Origin: DASXYG01 sp036502625
GTDB lineage: Bacteria > Actinomycetota > Actinomycetes > Streptosporangiales > Streptosporangiaceae
Assembly (NCBI GenBank): GCA_036502625.1
Contig: DASXYG010000045.1
Location: 1 to 41,330 of the forward strand
Direction of reading: 5' to 3'
DNA: 41,330 nucleotides
Shown piece by piece: positions 33,973 through 41,330 of this stretch; the first letter of the stretch is position 1, and every line of letters begins with the position of its first letter. The notes beneath the pieces were generated by a model that worked only from the letters and a program-made list of their open reading frames with translations, ran no database searches and was not told the DNA's origin. The translations under genes and the position numbers were made by a program.

Positions 33973-35655
33973 GTGAGCAGGCCCCCCGAGCCGCCGGCGG
34001 TCGCGCCGCGCGAACCCGGCGACCCCGCCGAGGCCGGGGGTTACCAGCTCCTCGGGCGGCTCGGCACGGGCGGCATGGGCACCGTCCACCTGGGGAGGGC
34101 CGCGGACGGGCGGCTCGCCGCCGTCAAGATCATCCACGGGGAGCTGGCGCGGGACGACGAGTTCCGCGTCCGCTTCGCCGCCGAGGCGGAGAACGCGCGG
34201 CGGGTGGCCTCGTTCTGTACGGCGCAGGTCCTGGGGCAGGGCGAGGTCGGCGGCCGGCCGTACATGGTGACCGAGTTCATCGACGGCGACACGCTCCACC
34301 AGTACGTCGCGCGGCACGGGCCGCTGCCGCCCGGCACGCTCCAGGGCGTGGCCGTGGGGGTGGCCGCCGGGCTCGCCGCCATCCACTCCGCCGGGCTGGT
34401 GCACCGCGACCTGAAGCCCGCGAACGTCATCCTGTCGGTGTCGGGGCCGCGGGTGATCGACTTCGGCATCGCGCGCGCCCTGGACGTCGCGTCCGGCGCC
34501 ACGCCCACCGGGTTCATCGTGGGCAGCCCCGGCTGGATCGCCCCCGAGCAGTTGCTCAACCGCCCGCTCGGCACGTTCGCCGACATCTTCGCCTGGGCCT
34601 GCCTGATCTGCTACGCGGGCAACGCACGCCACCCGTACGGCCGGGGCGACGCCGTCACGATGGCCGCCCGCATCCTCCACGCCGACCCCGATCTCGGCGA
34701 CCTCCCCCCGTCCCTGCGCACCTTAGTGACCCGCGCCCTCTCCCGAGAGCCGACCGAACGCCCCACCGCCCTCGAACTGATGCTCGCGGTAGTAGGCGGC
34801 AACACCCAAGGCGTAGAACGCGCCACGGTCCAACTGATCACCACCGAATGGCCCCCCACCCCCGCTCCCTCCACCCCCCACCCCACCGCCCAGCCCACAT
34901 CCGAGGCCACCCCCGAACCCGCCCCAGCGCCCACCCCCAAGCCCGGGTCCGAGGTGCCCGGCCCCACATCCGAGGCCGCCCCCGGTCTCGCCCCTGCGCC
35001 CGCCCCCGAACCCACCCCTGCGCCCGCGGCTGCCCCCGGGGCTGCCCCCGCGCCCGCGCCCGAGGCCGTCCTCGGGCCCACCCCCGCGCACACCCCGCCC
35101 GTGGCGGAGAGCACGCCGCCCCCGCCCGTAGGGCGGCGGCGCGGGTGGCTGTGGGGCGTCGCGGGTGTCGTGGTCGTGCTCGTCGCCGGGGGTGCCGCGT
35201 ACGGGCTGTGGCCGCGTTCGCCCGCCGCCACCGCGGCCTTCCGGGCCGTCCCCCTCGGGCGCGGGCATCCCACGGATGTGGGGCGGCCCCTGCATCTCGG
35301 GCCCGCGGATATCACCGTGGGCGTGCCGCGCTGCGGGCCCGCCGCCTTCCGTGGACGCGCCGCGAAAGGGCGGTTCTGTCTCGTGCCGCTGATCGTCTAC
35401 AACAACGGCGACAGCGGCCGCCCCCGTACGGTCCGGCTCACCCCCGGCCGCCTGCGGCTGCTCGACTCCGGCGGCGGGCAGCACTCCCCCGCCGCCGTGG
35501 TCGACGGCCTCACCCCCGGCGACACCGAGCTGCCCGACGGCGCGCGCACCGCGGGCGACCTGCTGTTCGACGTGCCGCGCGGCGCCGACCCCGTCAGCCT
35601 CTCCCTGGTCACCACCGAGCCGCACGCCGCGCCGGGGGTGACCGCATGGGTGTGA
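33973..35655 (+). CDS. Receptor-type Ser/Thr protein kinase
   Basis: A 560-residue PASTA-less membrane kinase. Kinase domain about 24-275: GTGGMGTV (31-38), Lys52 in AAVKII, HRDLKPAN (144-151), DFG (163-165), GSPGWIAPEQ. A Pro/Ala/Thr-rich linker of about 85 residues (34850-35120, with strong C bias) leads to one membrane helix at about 391-413 and a roughly 145-residue extracellular domain resembling DUF4352-like folds (LHLGPADITVGV, LVPLIVYNNGD, LLFDVPRGADPVSLSL). Start GTG 33973 with GAGGAG. Its stop is overlapped by the secreted FG-GAP gene, suggesting the two act together. Ligand unknown. Confidence 0.92.
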   Translation: MSRPPEPPAVAPREPGDPAEAGGYQLLGRLGTGGMGTVHLGRAADGRLAAVKIIHGELARDDEFRVRFAAEAENARRVASFCTAQVLGQGEVGGRPYMVTEFIDGDTLHQYVARHGPLPPGTLQGVAVGVAAGLAAIHSAGLVHRDLKPANVILSVSGPRVIDFGIARALDVASGATPTGFIVGSPGWIAPEQLLNRPLGTFADIFAWACLICYAGNARHPYGRGDAVTMAARILHADPDLGDLPPSLRTLVTRALSREPTERPTALELMLAVVGGNTQGVERATVQLITTEWPPTPAPSTPHPTAQPTSEATPEPAPAPTPKPGSEVPGPTSEAAPGLAPAPAPEPTPAPAAAPGAAPAPAPEAVLGPTPAHTPPVAESTPPPPVGRRRGWLWGVAGVVVVLVAGGAAYGLWPRSPAATAAFRAVPLGRGHPTDVGRPLHLGPADITVGVPRCGPAAFRGRAAKGRFCLVPLIVYNNGDSGRPRTVRLTPGRLRLLDSGGGQHSPAAVVDGLTPGDTELPDGARTAGDLLFDVPRGADPVSLSLVTTEPHAAPGVTAWV

Positions 35656-37151
35656 CCGCGTACGCCCGTACGGCCGCGGCGACCGCGCTGGCGATCGCCG
35701 CCCTCACCGCCCCGGCCGCCCACGCGGTGCCCCCGCCCGCGGCCGCCTGCACCGCCGCGCACGCCGGCAAGGCGGATATCAACGGCGACGGCTACGACGA
35801 CACCGTGATCGGCGACCCCGGCGCCGGCACCGGAGACCGGGTGGGCGCCGGCGCCGTCACCGTCCTGTACGGCGGCAAGGGCGGCATCGGCACCGGCGGC
35901 TCCGCGACCCTCACCCAAGACTCGCCGGGCGTGGCCACCGCCGCCGGCCCCGGCGCGGCCTCCGGCGACGGCTTCGGCTGGTCGGTGGCCACCGCGCACA
36001 TCGACGACGACCCCTGCCTGGACGTCGTCATCGGCGCGCCGTGGCGCGACGTGGACGGGAAGCCCGACGTCGGCGCCGTGTACGTCGTGTACGGCTCGCC
36101 GCGCGGCCTCGGCCGCGGCAAGGCCGGCACCGTCCTCACCCCGGACACCTGGGACGGCAGCCAGGCCCGCGCCCTGTTCGGCTTCTCCCTGGCCGCCGCG
36201 GACGCCACCGGCGACGACCGGTCGGCGATCGCGGCCGGCGCCCCGTACACCGACCGCGGCCCCAAGCCGAACGCCGGTGAGGCGTACGCCATGTGGTTCA
36301 CGAAGAACGGCACCCCGCAGAACCGCAAGGTGTTCGCCGAGGACGACCCGCAGACGCGCGAGGGCGCGCTCGCCGGCGGCCTCTTCGGCTGGTCGGTGGC
36401 CATCGGCCCGCTGTACGGCGACCCGCGCCGCGACGACCTGATGGTCGGCGCGCCGCGCGAGCCGTCCGCGGGCCCCGCGCATCCGGGCGCGCTCGCCCTG
36501 CTGGCCGACGTCTCCGGTCCGTCCCCGTCCGCGGTGCGCACGCTCGGCCCCGCCGACCTCGGCCTGTCCGCGACCGGCGACGTACGCATCGGCTACGCCC
36601 TCGCCTACCTCCCCGGCCCGGTCGACTACCTCGCCGTCGGCGCGCCCGGCGCCGAGGTGTCCGGCCACCCGGACGCCGGCGCCGTGCCGCTGCTCCGCTC
36701 CAACGGCGCGGACTTCGCCCTCCAGGAGACCGTCACGGAGGGCACCCACGGCAGCACCACCGTCGTCGAGGACGGCGACCAGTTCGGCCGGTCGGTGGCG
36801 CTCGGCCGCGACCCGAAGGGCCGGGTACGGCTGGGCGTCGGCATGCCGTACGAGACCAGCCGCGTCCGCCACGACGGCGCCGCCGAGGTCGTACCGCTCG
36901 CCGGCGGCCGGGCGCGCGACCTCAACCAGGCGGTCACCGGCGTGCCCGGCAACCCCGGCGAGAGCGCCCACTTCGGCTGGTCGGTCCGGTTCGCCGGTGC
37001 GGCGGGTTCGGGACCGTTCCTGGCCGGAATTCCGGACGACCGCGACCACGTCTCCGGCTCCGTCATCGAGGCGCCGGACACCGGCGCGCCGCGGCTCGTC
37101 GTCCCGCCGCCGTCCCCGTCCCAGCCGCTGGACTTCGGCGCGGCGCTGTGA
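35646..37151 (+). CDS. Secreted FG-GAP / integrin-alpha-like beta-propeller protein
   Basis: A 501-residue exported protein. Signal peptide: RTAAATALAIAALTAPAAHA. Repeats of about 60-70 residues carry DINGDGYDDTVIGDPG, a calcium-binding loop, and recurring FGWSVA, FGFSLA and FGRSVA blades, each with a following IGAP/VGAP turn: the FG-GAP propeller. Likely seven blades filling the protein. Extracellular, probably binding or structural. ATG 35646 overlaps the kinase stop by ten bases, so translation is coupled. Converges on the next membrane-protein gene. Confidence 0.93.
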   Translation: MGVTAYARTAAATALAIAALTAPAAHAVPPPAAACTAAHAGKADINGDGYDDTVIGDPGAGTGDRVGAGAVTVLYGGKGGIGTGGSATLTQDSPGVATAAGPGAASGDGFGWSVATAHIDDDPCLDVVIGAPWRDVDGKPDVGAVYVVYGSPRGLGRGKAGTVLTPDTWDGSQARALFGFSLAAADATGDDRSAIAAGAPYTDRGPKPNAGEAYAMWFTKNGTPQNRKVFAEDDPQTREGALAGGLFGWSVAIGPLYGDPRRDDLMVGAPREPSAGPAHPGALALLADVSGPSPSAVRTLGPADLGLSATGDVRIGYALAYLPGPVDYLAVGAPGAEVSGHPDAGAVPLLRSNGADFALQETVTEGTHGSTTVVEDGDQFGRSVALGRDPKGRVRLGVGMPYETSRVRHDGAAEVVPLAGGRARDLNQAVTGVPGNPGESAHFGWSVRFAGAAGSGPFLAGIPDDRDHVSGSVIEAPDTGAPRLVVPPPSPSQPLDFGAAL

Positions 37152-37175
37152 CGTACGGCCGGCGCCCGCGTCACA
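37147..37175. terminator. Hairpin spanning two convergent stop codons
   Basis: TGTGACG (37147-37153) pairs perfectly with CGTCACA (37169-37175) around a G/C-rich 15-base loop. It includes the stop of the FG-GAP gene and that of the facing membrane-protein gene, so it can end both transcripts. Confidence 0.55.
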
Positions 37176-37863
37176 TCGTGGCGATGGTGACGAACAGCCA
37201 GACCAGCGAGACCGCCGTGCCGCCGGCCAGCCCGGCCAGCGCCGGGTCCGTACGGTCGTCGTCGGTCGTCGCGGCCAGCCGCCAGCGGGCCAGCGCGAAC
37301 CCCGCGAACGGCGCGGTGGCCAGGCCCGCGAACGCCACCACGATGGCCGCGACGTGCGCGGCCGTGCCCGTGGTCTGGGCGTCGACCAGGCGGCCGAGGC
37401 CGAACGCGGCGAGGCAGCACAGCACGCCGCCGAGCACCCCCCACGCGGCCATCCGCAGCGACGACTTCAGCATCGGGAACCGGATCGGCGCGGACACCGT
37501 GCGCTGCGCGCGGACGAGGTGCTTCTGCGGGTTGCCCTCGCCGGGCCCGGCCGGCTCCGGGTACGGGCCCGCGGCGGCCCGCCCGACCCGCTGCACCAGC
37601 GCCTCCCACGCCTCGGTCGCGTCGGCGTGCCAGGCGCGCAGCCGCTGCTCGTCCTCGTCGGCCTCCGCCTGGCGGCGCATCAGCTCCGCCTCGGCCTCGG
37701 CCAGCCGCTCGCCCAGGGCGTCCCTGGTGTCGAGCAGGTCGTCGACGCGCGCGCCGACGTCGGTGTAGGCGCGCCACGCGGCGGCGATGTCCAGCCGCTC
37801 GCCGGGCCGCGGCACCCCCGGGCGCGGCGCGGGCGCGTCCTGCTCGCGGGCCAGGTCCGTCAC
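37171..37863 (-). CDS. Coiled-coil membrane protein downstream of the FtsK-like ATPase
   Basis: A 230-residue protein. Residues about 25-95 are charged and helical, with heptad-like LGERLAEAEAELMRRQAEAD, so probably a coiled coil. Three hydrophobic helices follow (WGVLGGVLCCLAAFGLG, AAIVVAFAGLATAPFAG, AVSLVWLFVTIA). I do not recognise the family. The GTG start lies four bases after the stop of the FtsK-like gene, so it belongs to the same operon and may anchor or form part of that machine. Confidence 0.75.
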   Translation of the reverse strand: MTDLAREQDAPAPRPGVPRPGERLDIAAAWRAYTDVGARVDDLLDTRDALGERLAEAEAELMRRQAEADEDEQRLRAWHADATEAWEALVQRVGRAAAGPYPEPAGPGEGNPQKHLVRAQRTVSAPIRFPMLKSSLRMAAWGVLGGVLCCLAAFGLGRLVDAQTTGTAAHVAAIVVAFAGLATAPFAGFALARWRLAATTDDDRTDPALAGLAGGTAVSLVWLFVTIATM

Positions 37864-37867
37864 GGGT

Positions 37868-40756
37868 TCACCCTCCCTGCTCGGGTGTGTCGCGCAGCCG
37901 GTACGGGATCACCGGCTGCGGGTGCTCGTGCACGGCGCGGTCGAAGAACAGCGCGCGGCGCTCCCGCGGCGACCAGGAGACCAGGGTGCCGCCGGGCAGC
38001 GGCGCCAGCTCGGCGCCGGGCACGTCGAGCGCGACCCACGCACCGACGTCGTCGAGCCGCGACGCCAACCCGGCCAGGTCGTCCTTGAGCCGCCCGGCCG
38101 TACGCCACCAGCCGAGCACGTGCGTACGGGTCTCCGGACCGCGCTGCACCACGCGGCGCAGCGCGTCCAGGCCGGGCGCGGACGCGAACGCGCCGCCACC
38201 ACCGCCGAGCGCGCTGCTCGCGGCGTCCACGGCGTACAGCACCAGGTAGCGCACCAGCGGCGCCGCCCCGGCCACCGGGCCGCCGCCGTCCGGCAGGCGC
38301 TCCCCGGACGGCGCCCGCTCCCCCGAAAGCGCGGCGTCGATGCGGGCGCACGCGTCGTCGAGGAGCGGGCGCAGGTCGGCGAGGCCGCGCAGGGCCACCG
38401 GATGGCCGTCTCCGGCCAGCCTGTCGTGCAGCGCGCGGGCCGCGGCGTCGGCGTCGTCGTCCAGGCTGACCAGCGTGAACTCCGCCGTACCCGGGGTGTG
38501 CTGGCGGGCCAGCGACAGCGCGGCCGAGCCGAGGATGTCGCACGCCTCGCCCGCGCGGGAGCCGAGCACCGCGAGGTTGCGGCCGGGCGAGCGGCCGAAC
38601 CGTACGCGCGCGGCGCTGCCGGTCAGGTCGATCACCTGCCCGACCAGCGCGGACGGCGGGCCGTGGCCGGGCGCGAGGGCCGCGAACCCGGCGCTTGACT
38701 CCAGCTCGGGCACGAACGCGCCGTCGAACAGCCGCGGCTCGTCCACGTGCTCGGGGCGCCGCTGCCACAGGTCGCGCTGCAGCAGGTCCAGCGTGCCGGG
38801 CACGCCCGCGTCCGGCAGCCGTACGACCCGGTTGGCGGTCTCCGCGCCGGAGTCGGGGTTGACCACGGCGCAGAACCGTGGGATGCGGTCGGCCTCGCGG
38901 TTGTCGTCGGCCAGCACGCGCCGCGCCTTCGGCAGCGCGATGCGCAGCGTGAACTGCGCGAGGATGGACGACCGCCCCCACAGCGCCTCGACGCTGTTGA
39001 CGTCCTGGCTGGCCAGCACCAGGTGGATGCCCTGCGAACGGCCGCGCCGCGCGAGGTCCTCCAGCAGCGTGACCGCCTCGTCGGTGATCTTGTCGCGCTG
39101 CGCGAGCAGCACCTGGAACTCGTCGATCACCGCGACGATGCGCGGCCACCGCCCGGACGGGTCCTCCGCGCGCAGCTCCTCCAGCTTCGTGACCTCGTGC
39201 GCCTTCGCCGCCTCCGCGCGCAGCCGCAGTTGCTCGGTGAGGTAGCGCAGCAGCGCCAGCCCGAACTCCCGGTCGCTGTTGATGTTGACGCCGACGAGCC
39301 GCGCGTTCGGCAGCCAGCTCGGGTCCTTGCGGCCGCGCGCGAACCGCGCGAACGACACGCCCTCCTTGAAGTCGAGGAGGTAGAACTCCAGCTCGTCCGG
39401 CCCATAGCGGGCGGCGAGCGAGCCGATGAGGACGTACAGGAAGTTCGTCTTGCCGGATCCGGACGGGCCGCCGATCAGCGCGTGCGGCGGGTCGTCGCCG
39501 AGCAGCACCTCCACGGGCTCGTCGCCGCCCTCGATGGCGTCGCCCACCGGCGCGCGCACCGCCGACGCCGACGACGCGCGCCACACCTGCGCGGGCACCA
39601 GGTCGCCGAACCGCCGCGCCGCCTGCCCCTCGCCGAGCCGCGTGACGAGCTGCTCGCAGACCGCCCGCACCAGCTCGGGCGGCGCCGGGGCGTCCGGCTC
39701 GATCAGCACCGACGGTACGGAGCTCAGCGTGGCGAGGTCGTCCGGGCGCATGGTCAGCACCTCGGCGTTGTCGATCCCGTCCATCGGCACGTCGCAGCAG
39801 ATCAGGTGGATGCCGCAGGCCGGCCCCGCGTGCATGACGCCGTGCAGCCGGGACAGCACGTCCTCGTCGAAGCCGTGCGCGGGCGCGTAGACGACGACCA
39901 CCCGCCACGGCTCCGGACGGCGGCCCGTGCGCGCGGCCAGCTCCTCCAGGTCGGCGAACCGCCCGGCCAGCACGGTGCCCTGGATGCGGCGGATCTCCCG
40001 GGTGATCGCCTTCAGCAGGTTGTCGAACTCGTGCGGCGCGTACGACGTCAGCAGCCCCGGCCGGTCGAGCGCCAGCAGCCCGCCGAGCCCGGCGCCGAGC
40101 CGGCGCGGGTCGAAGACGTCCACGCGTACAGCGCCCGGCGGCGCGGCGGCGACCAGCCGCAGCAGCAGCCCGGAGATCACGGACTCGGCGACGGCGCCGC
40201 GCTCCCGGGTGCGCGCCCCGACGATGCCGAGGTGCCCCCACCCGACCAGCGGCACCAGCGCGGGTGCGGGGCCCGTGGGCGGAGCGCCGTGCCCGGCGTC
40301 GTCCGCGGGCCGGGCCTGCGCGGGCACGACCGCCACGTCCGTACGGCCGGGCGCCGCGCTCGCGCCGACCGCGGTGGTGGGCTCCGGTGCGGACAGGCCC
40401 GTACGGTCGAGCAGGCCGTGCGCGGTGCCGATGCGGTACAGCCACGGGCGGGCCTCCGTCGCGCCCGGGCCCTCGGGCCAGGCGTCCCACGACGCCGACG
40501 CGACGCCCGGCGCGGCCAGGCCGGCGATGTCCGCCCAGTGCGCCAGCAGCGGGCGGCCGCCGCCGTGCGGCGCGCCGGTCAGCGCCGCGGTGATCTCGGC
40601 GTCGGCGGCGGCCAGGTCATCGCGGCGGTCGGCCACGGCCTCGGCCGCCTCGGCGACGGACTTCTCACTGGCGGCGCGGCGGCGCGCGAGGATGCCCTCG
40701 ACCCGGCCCAGCTCGCGCCGGACGGCCTCCACCGCCTCGTCCCGGGTGGGTCTCAT
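37868..40756 (-). CDS. FtsK/SpoIIIE-EccC-like ATPase with one intact P-loop
   Basis: A 962-residue protein. N-terminal coiled-coil region (about 1-60), then three ATPase-like segments. The middle one is complete: Walker A GGPSGSGKTNFL (Lys436), LEFYLLDFKEGVSF, Walker B VAVIDEFQVLL (Asp545, Glu546) and LVLASQDVNS. The first (LVGWGHLGIVGARTRERG) and third (RNLAVLGSRAGEACDI) keep the fold pattern but have degenerate P-loops. Tandem ATPase domains fit EccC of type VII secretion more than FtsK of chromosome segregation; no N-terminal membrane helices are seen, so it must be recruited by a partner. ATG 40756 overlaps the previous gene stop as ATGA. Role in substrate export or DNA pumping not decided. 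Confidence 0.9.
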   Translation of the reverse strand: MRPTRDEAVEAVRRELGRVEGILARRRAASEKSVAEAAEAVADRRDDLAAADAEITAALTGAPHGGGRPLLAHWADIAGLAAPGVASASWDAWPEGPGATEARPWLYRIGTAHGLLDRTGLSAPEPTTAVGASAAPGRTDVAVVPAQARPADDAGHGAPPTGPAPALVPLVGWGHLGIVGARTRERGAVAESVISGLLLRLVAAAPPGAVRVDVFDPRRLGAGLGGLLALDRPGLLTSYAPHEFDNLLKAITREIRRIQGTVLAGRFADLEELAARTGRRPEPWRVVVVYAPAHGFDEDVLSRLHGVMHAGPACGIHLICCDVPMDGIDNAEVLTMRPDDLATLSSVPSVLIEPDAPAPPELVRAVCEQLVTRLGEGQAARRFGDLVPAQVWRASSASAVRAPVGDAIEGGDEPVEVLLGDDPPHALIGGPSGSGKTNFLYVLIGSLAARYGPDELEFYLLDFKEGVSFARFARGRKDPSWLPNARLVGVNINSDREFGLALLRYLTEQLRLRAEAAKAHEVTKLEELRAEDPSGRWPRIVAVIDEFQVLLAQRDKITDEAVTLLEDLARRGRSQGIHLVLASQDVNSVEALWGRSSILAQFTLRIALPKARRVLADDNREADRIPRFCAVVNPDSGAETANRVVRLPDAGVPGTLDLLQRDLWQRRPEHVDEPRLFDGAFVPELESSAGFAALAPGHGPPSALVGQVIDLTGSAARVRFGRSPGRNLAVLGSRAGEACDILGSAALSLARQHTPGTAEFTLVSLDDDADAAARALHDRLAGDGHPVALRGLADLRPLLDDACARIDAALSGERAPSGERLPDGGGPVAGAAPLVRYLVLYAVDAASSALGGGGGAFASAPGLDALRRVVQRGPETRTHVLGWWRTAGRLKDDLAGLASRLDDVGAWVALDVPGAELAPLPGGTLVSWSPRERRALFFDRAVHEHPQPVIPYRLRDTPEQGG

Positions 40757-41094
40757 CCCGTCGACCTGTCTCCGTCCGGGTACCCGGGCAGCGGCATGCC
40801 CACGGCGTACAGGGCGTAGCGCTCGAGCCCGTCGGTTACCGAGGTGAGGTCGGCGGTCGCGGTGCGCAGCCGGTCGCGGACCTCGACCAGCTCGCGGATG
40901 GCCGCCTCGACCTGGTCGTCACCGGTGCCCACGGTGCGCAGCACGGCCAGGGCGTCGGCGACCCGGTCGGACGCCTTGCGCAGCTCGGGCCGCGGCAGGT
41001 CGGCGGACGTACGTGCCAGCTCCTTGATGAGCCGTTTCGCCAGCGAGCCGGAGTCCGGCGCGGTGGGGGTGCCCGCGGCGGTCGCGGAGCTCAT
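40753..41094 (-). CDS. Small helical protein of the FtsK-like operon
   Basis: A 113-residue, mostly helical, charged protein: disordered Ala/Thr/Pro start, then KRLIKELARTSADLPRPELR, a long helix around AIRELVEVRDRLRTATADL, and a YALYAVGMPLPGYP tail. No recognised family and no W-x-G motif. AAGGGGA precedes the ATG at 41094, and its stop overlaps the ATPase start (ATGA), so it is co-translated with it. Probably a chaperone or structural component; inference from position. Confidence 0.75.
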   Translation of the reverse strand: MSSATAAGTPTAPDSGSLAKRLIKELARTSADLPRPELRKASDRVADALAVLRTVGTGDDQVEAAIRELVEVRDRLRTATADLTSVTDGLERYALYAVGMPLPGYPDGDRSTG

Positions 41095-41143
41095 GCGCGT
41101 CCCCTTGCTCGTTTCGCCCGTCTACCTACGCCGGCCGCCGCCG

Positions 41144-41330
41144 TCAGAGGCCCTCCGCGTACTGGTTGGCGTTCTGCATGGCCGACTGGAGCTGCACCTG
41201 GCTGTCACCGAGGTCGTGCGCGACCTTGCCGATGATCTGGTTGGCCTGGCCGAGCTGGGGGTGGCTGCTGCCCTCCGCGGCCGAGGCCAGCGCCTGCATC
41301 GCGCGCTCGGCACGGTCCCGGGCCAGCGCC
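41144..41330 (-). CDS. Small helical protein, N-terminus beyond window (WXG100-like candidate)
   Basis: The last 62 residues of a minus-strand gene running off the right edge: ARDRAERAMQALASAAEG, then LGQANQIIGKVAHDLGDS, ending MQNANQYAEGL. Two amphipathic helices separated by a short turn with small residues, rich in Gln, Ala and Asn, resemble ESAT-6/WXG100-like helical hairpins, but no W-x-G is in view. It is the first visible gene of the FtsK-like operon, 49 bp before the next start. Confidence 0.65.
   Translation of the reverse strand, partial: ALARDRAERAMQALASAAEGSSHPQLGQANQIIGKVAHDLGDSQVQLQSAMQNANQYAEGL

Noticed and set aside
34850..35120. C-rich, repeat-like stretch
   Set aside because: Explained as the Pro/Ala/Thr-rich linker of the receptor kinase, not a DNA repeat array.
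41122..41313. Arg-rich 63-residue minus-strand frame
   Set aside because: It is out of frame with the helical protein ending at 41144, which has normal codon use and fits the operon.

Overview
The window is chromosomal DNA from a very high-GC actinomycete. Evidence is the strong G/C third-position bias, an AfsR-type regulator, an F420-type LLM oxidoreductase, several Ser/Thr kinases, single-RCK TrkA pairs, an FtsK/EccC-like ATPase and leaderless-looking promoters. The style suggests Streptosporangiales or a relative, but I cannot name a genus.

Layout. 2-1150: 3' end of aconitase. 1224-4940 (minus): four tightly overlapping genes (DMT-like membrane protein, GT4 glycosyltransferase, DUF998-like membrane protein, two-module VOC protein). 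5178-7188: an ArsR-like regulator with a double CAAAG-N4-CTTTG operator and a frameshifted MFS transporter. 7266-8468: an M28-type metallopeptidase, closed by a strong terminator.

8910-21242 is the exceptional part: a compact accessory island of less extreme composition. It holds an AfsR/SARP-like STAND regulator, a soluble Ser/Thr kinase, and divergently from the kinase a four-gene overlapping operon. The operon encodes (1) a protein with two complete iron-sulfur PD-(D/E)XK nuclease modules in tandem, (2) a zinc-ribbon plus REase-fold protein of the pPIWI-RE island type whose REase active site looks lost, (3) a DinG-like helicase with four cluster-type cysteines, and (4) a pPIWI-RE protein. 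I read this as an expanded pPIWI-RE nucleic-acid-targeting, probably anti-plasmid or anti-phage, system. The extra double nuclease may replace the decayed REase, and an AfsK/AfsR-like pair may regulate it.

21336-30446 is ordinary chromosome: AlkA-like glycosylase, phytoene-dehydrogenase-like oxidoreductase, a broken small secreted protein, an HIHH membrane protein, a VOC protein, a crotonase, an LLM oxidoreductase, a 32-residue membrane peptide candidate, an RlmD/TrmA-like RNA methyltransferase and a metallo-beta-lactamase-fold protein. 30443-33962 is a probable potassium locus: a KimA-like APC permease divergent from two TrkA-type RCK proteins. 33973-37151 pairs a receptor Ser/Thr kinase with a secreted FG-GAP propeller protein. 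37171-41330 (minus) is an FtsK/EccC-like ATPase operon with small helical proteins, resembling a type VII-like (WXG100-associated) locus, cut by the window edge.
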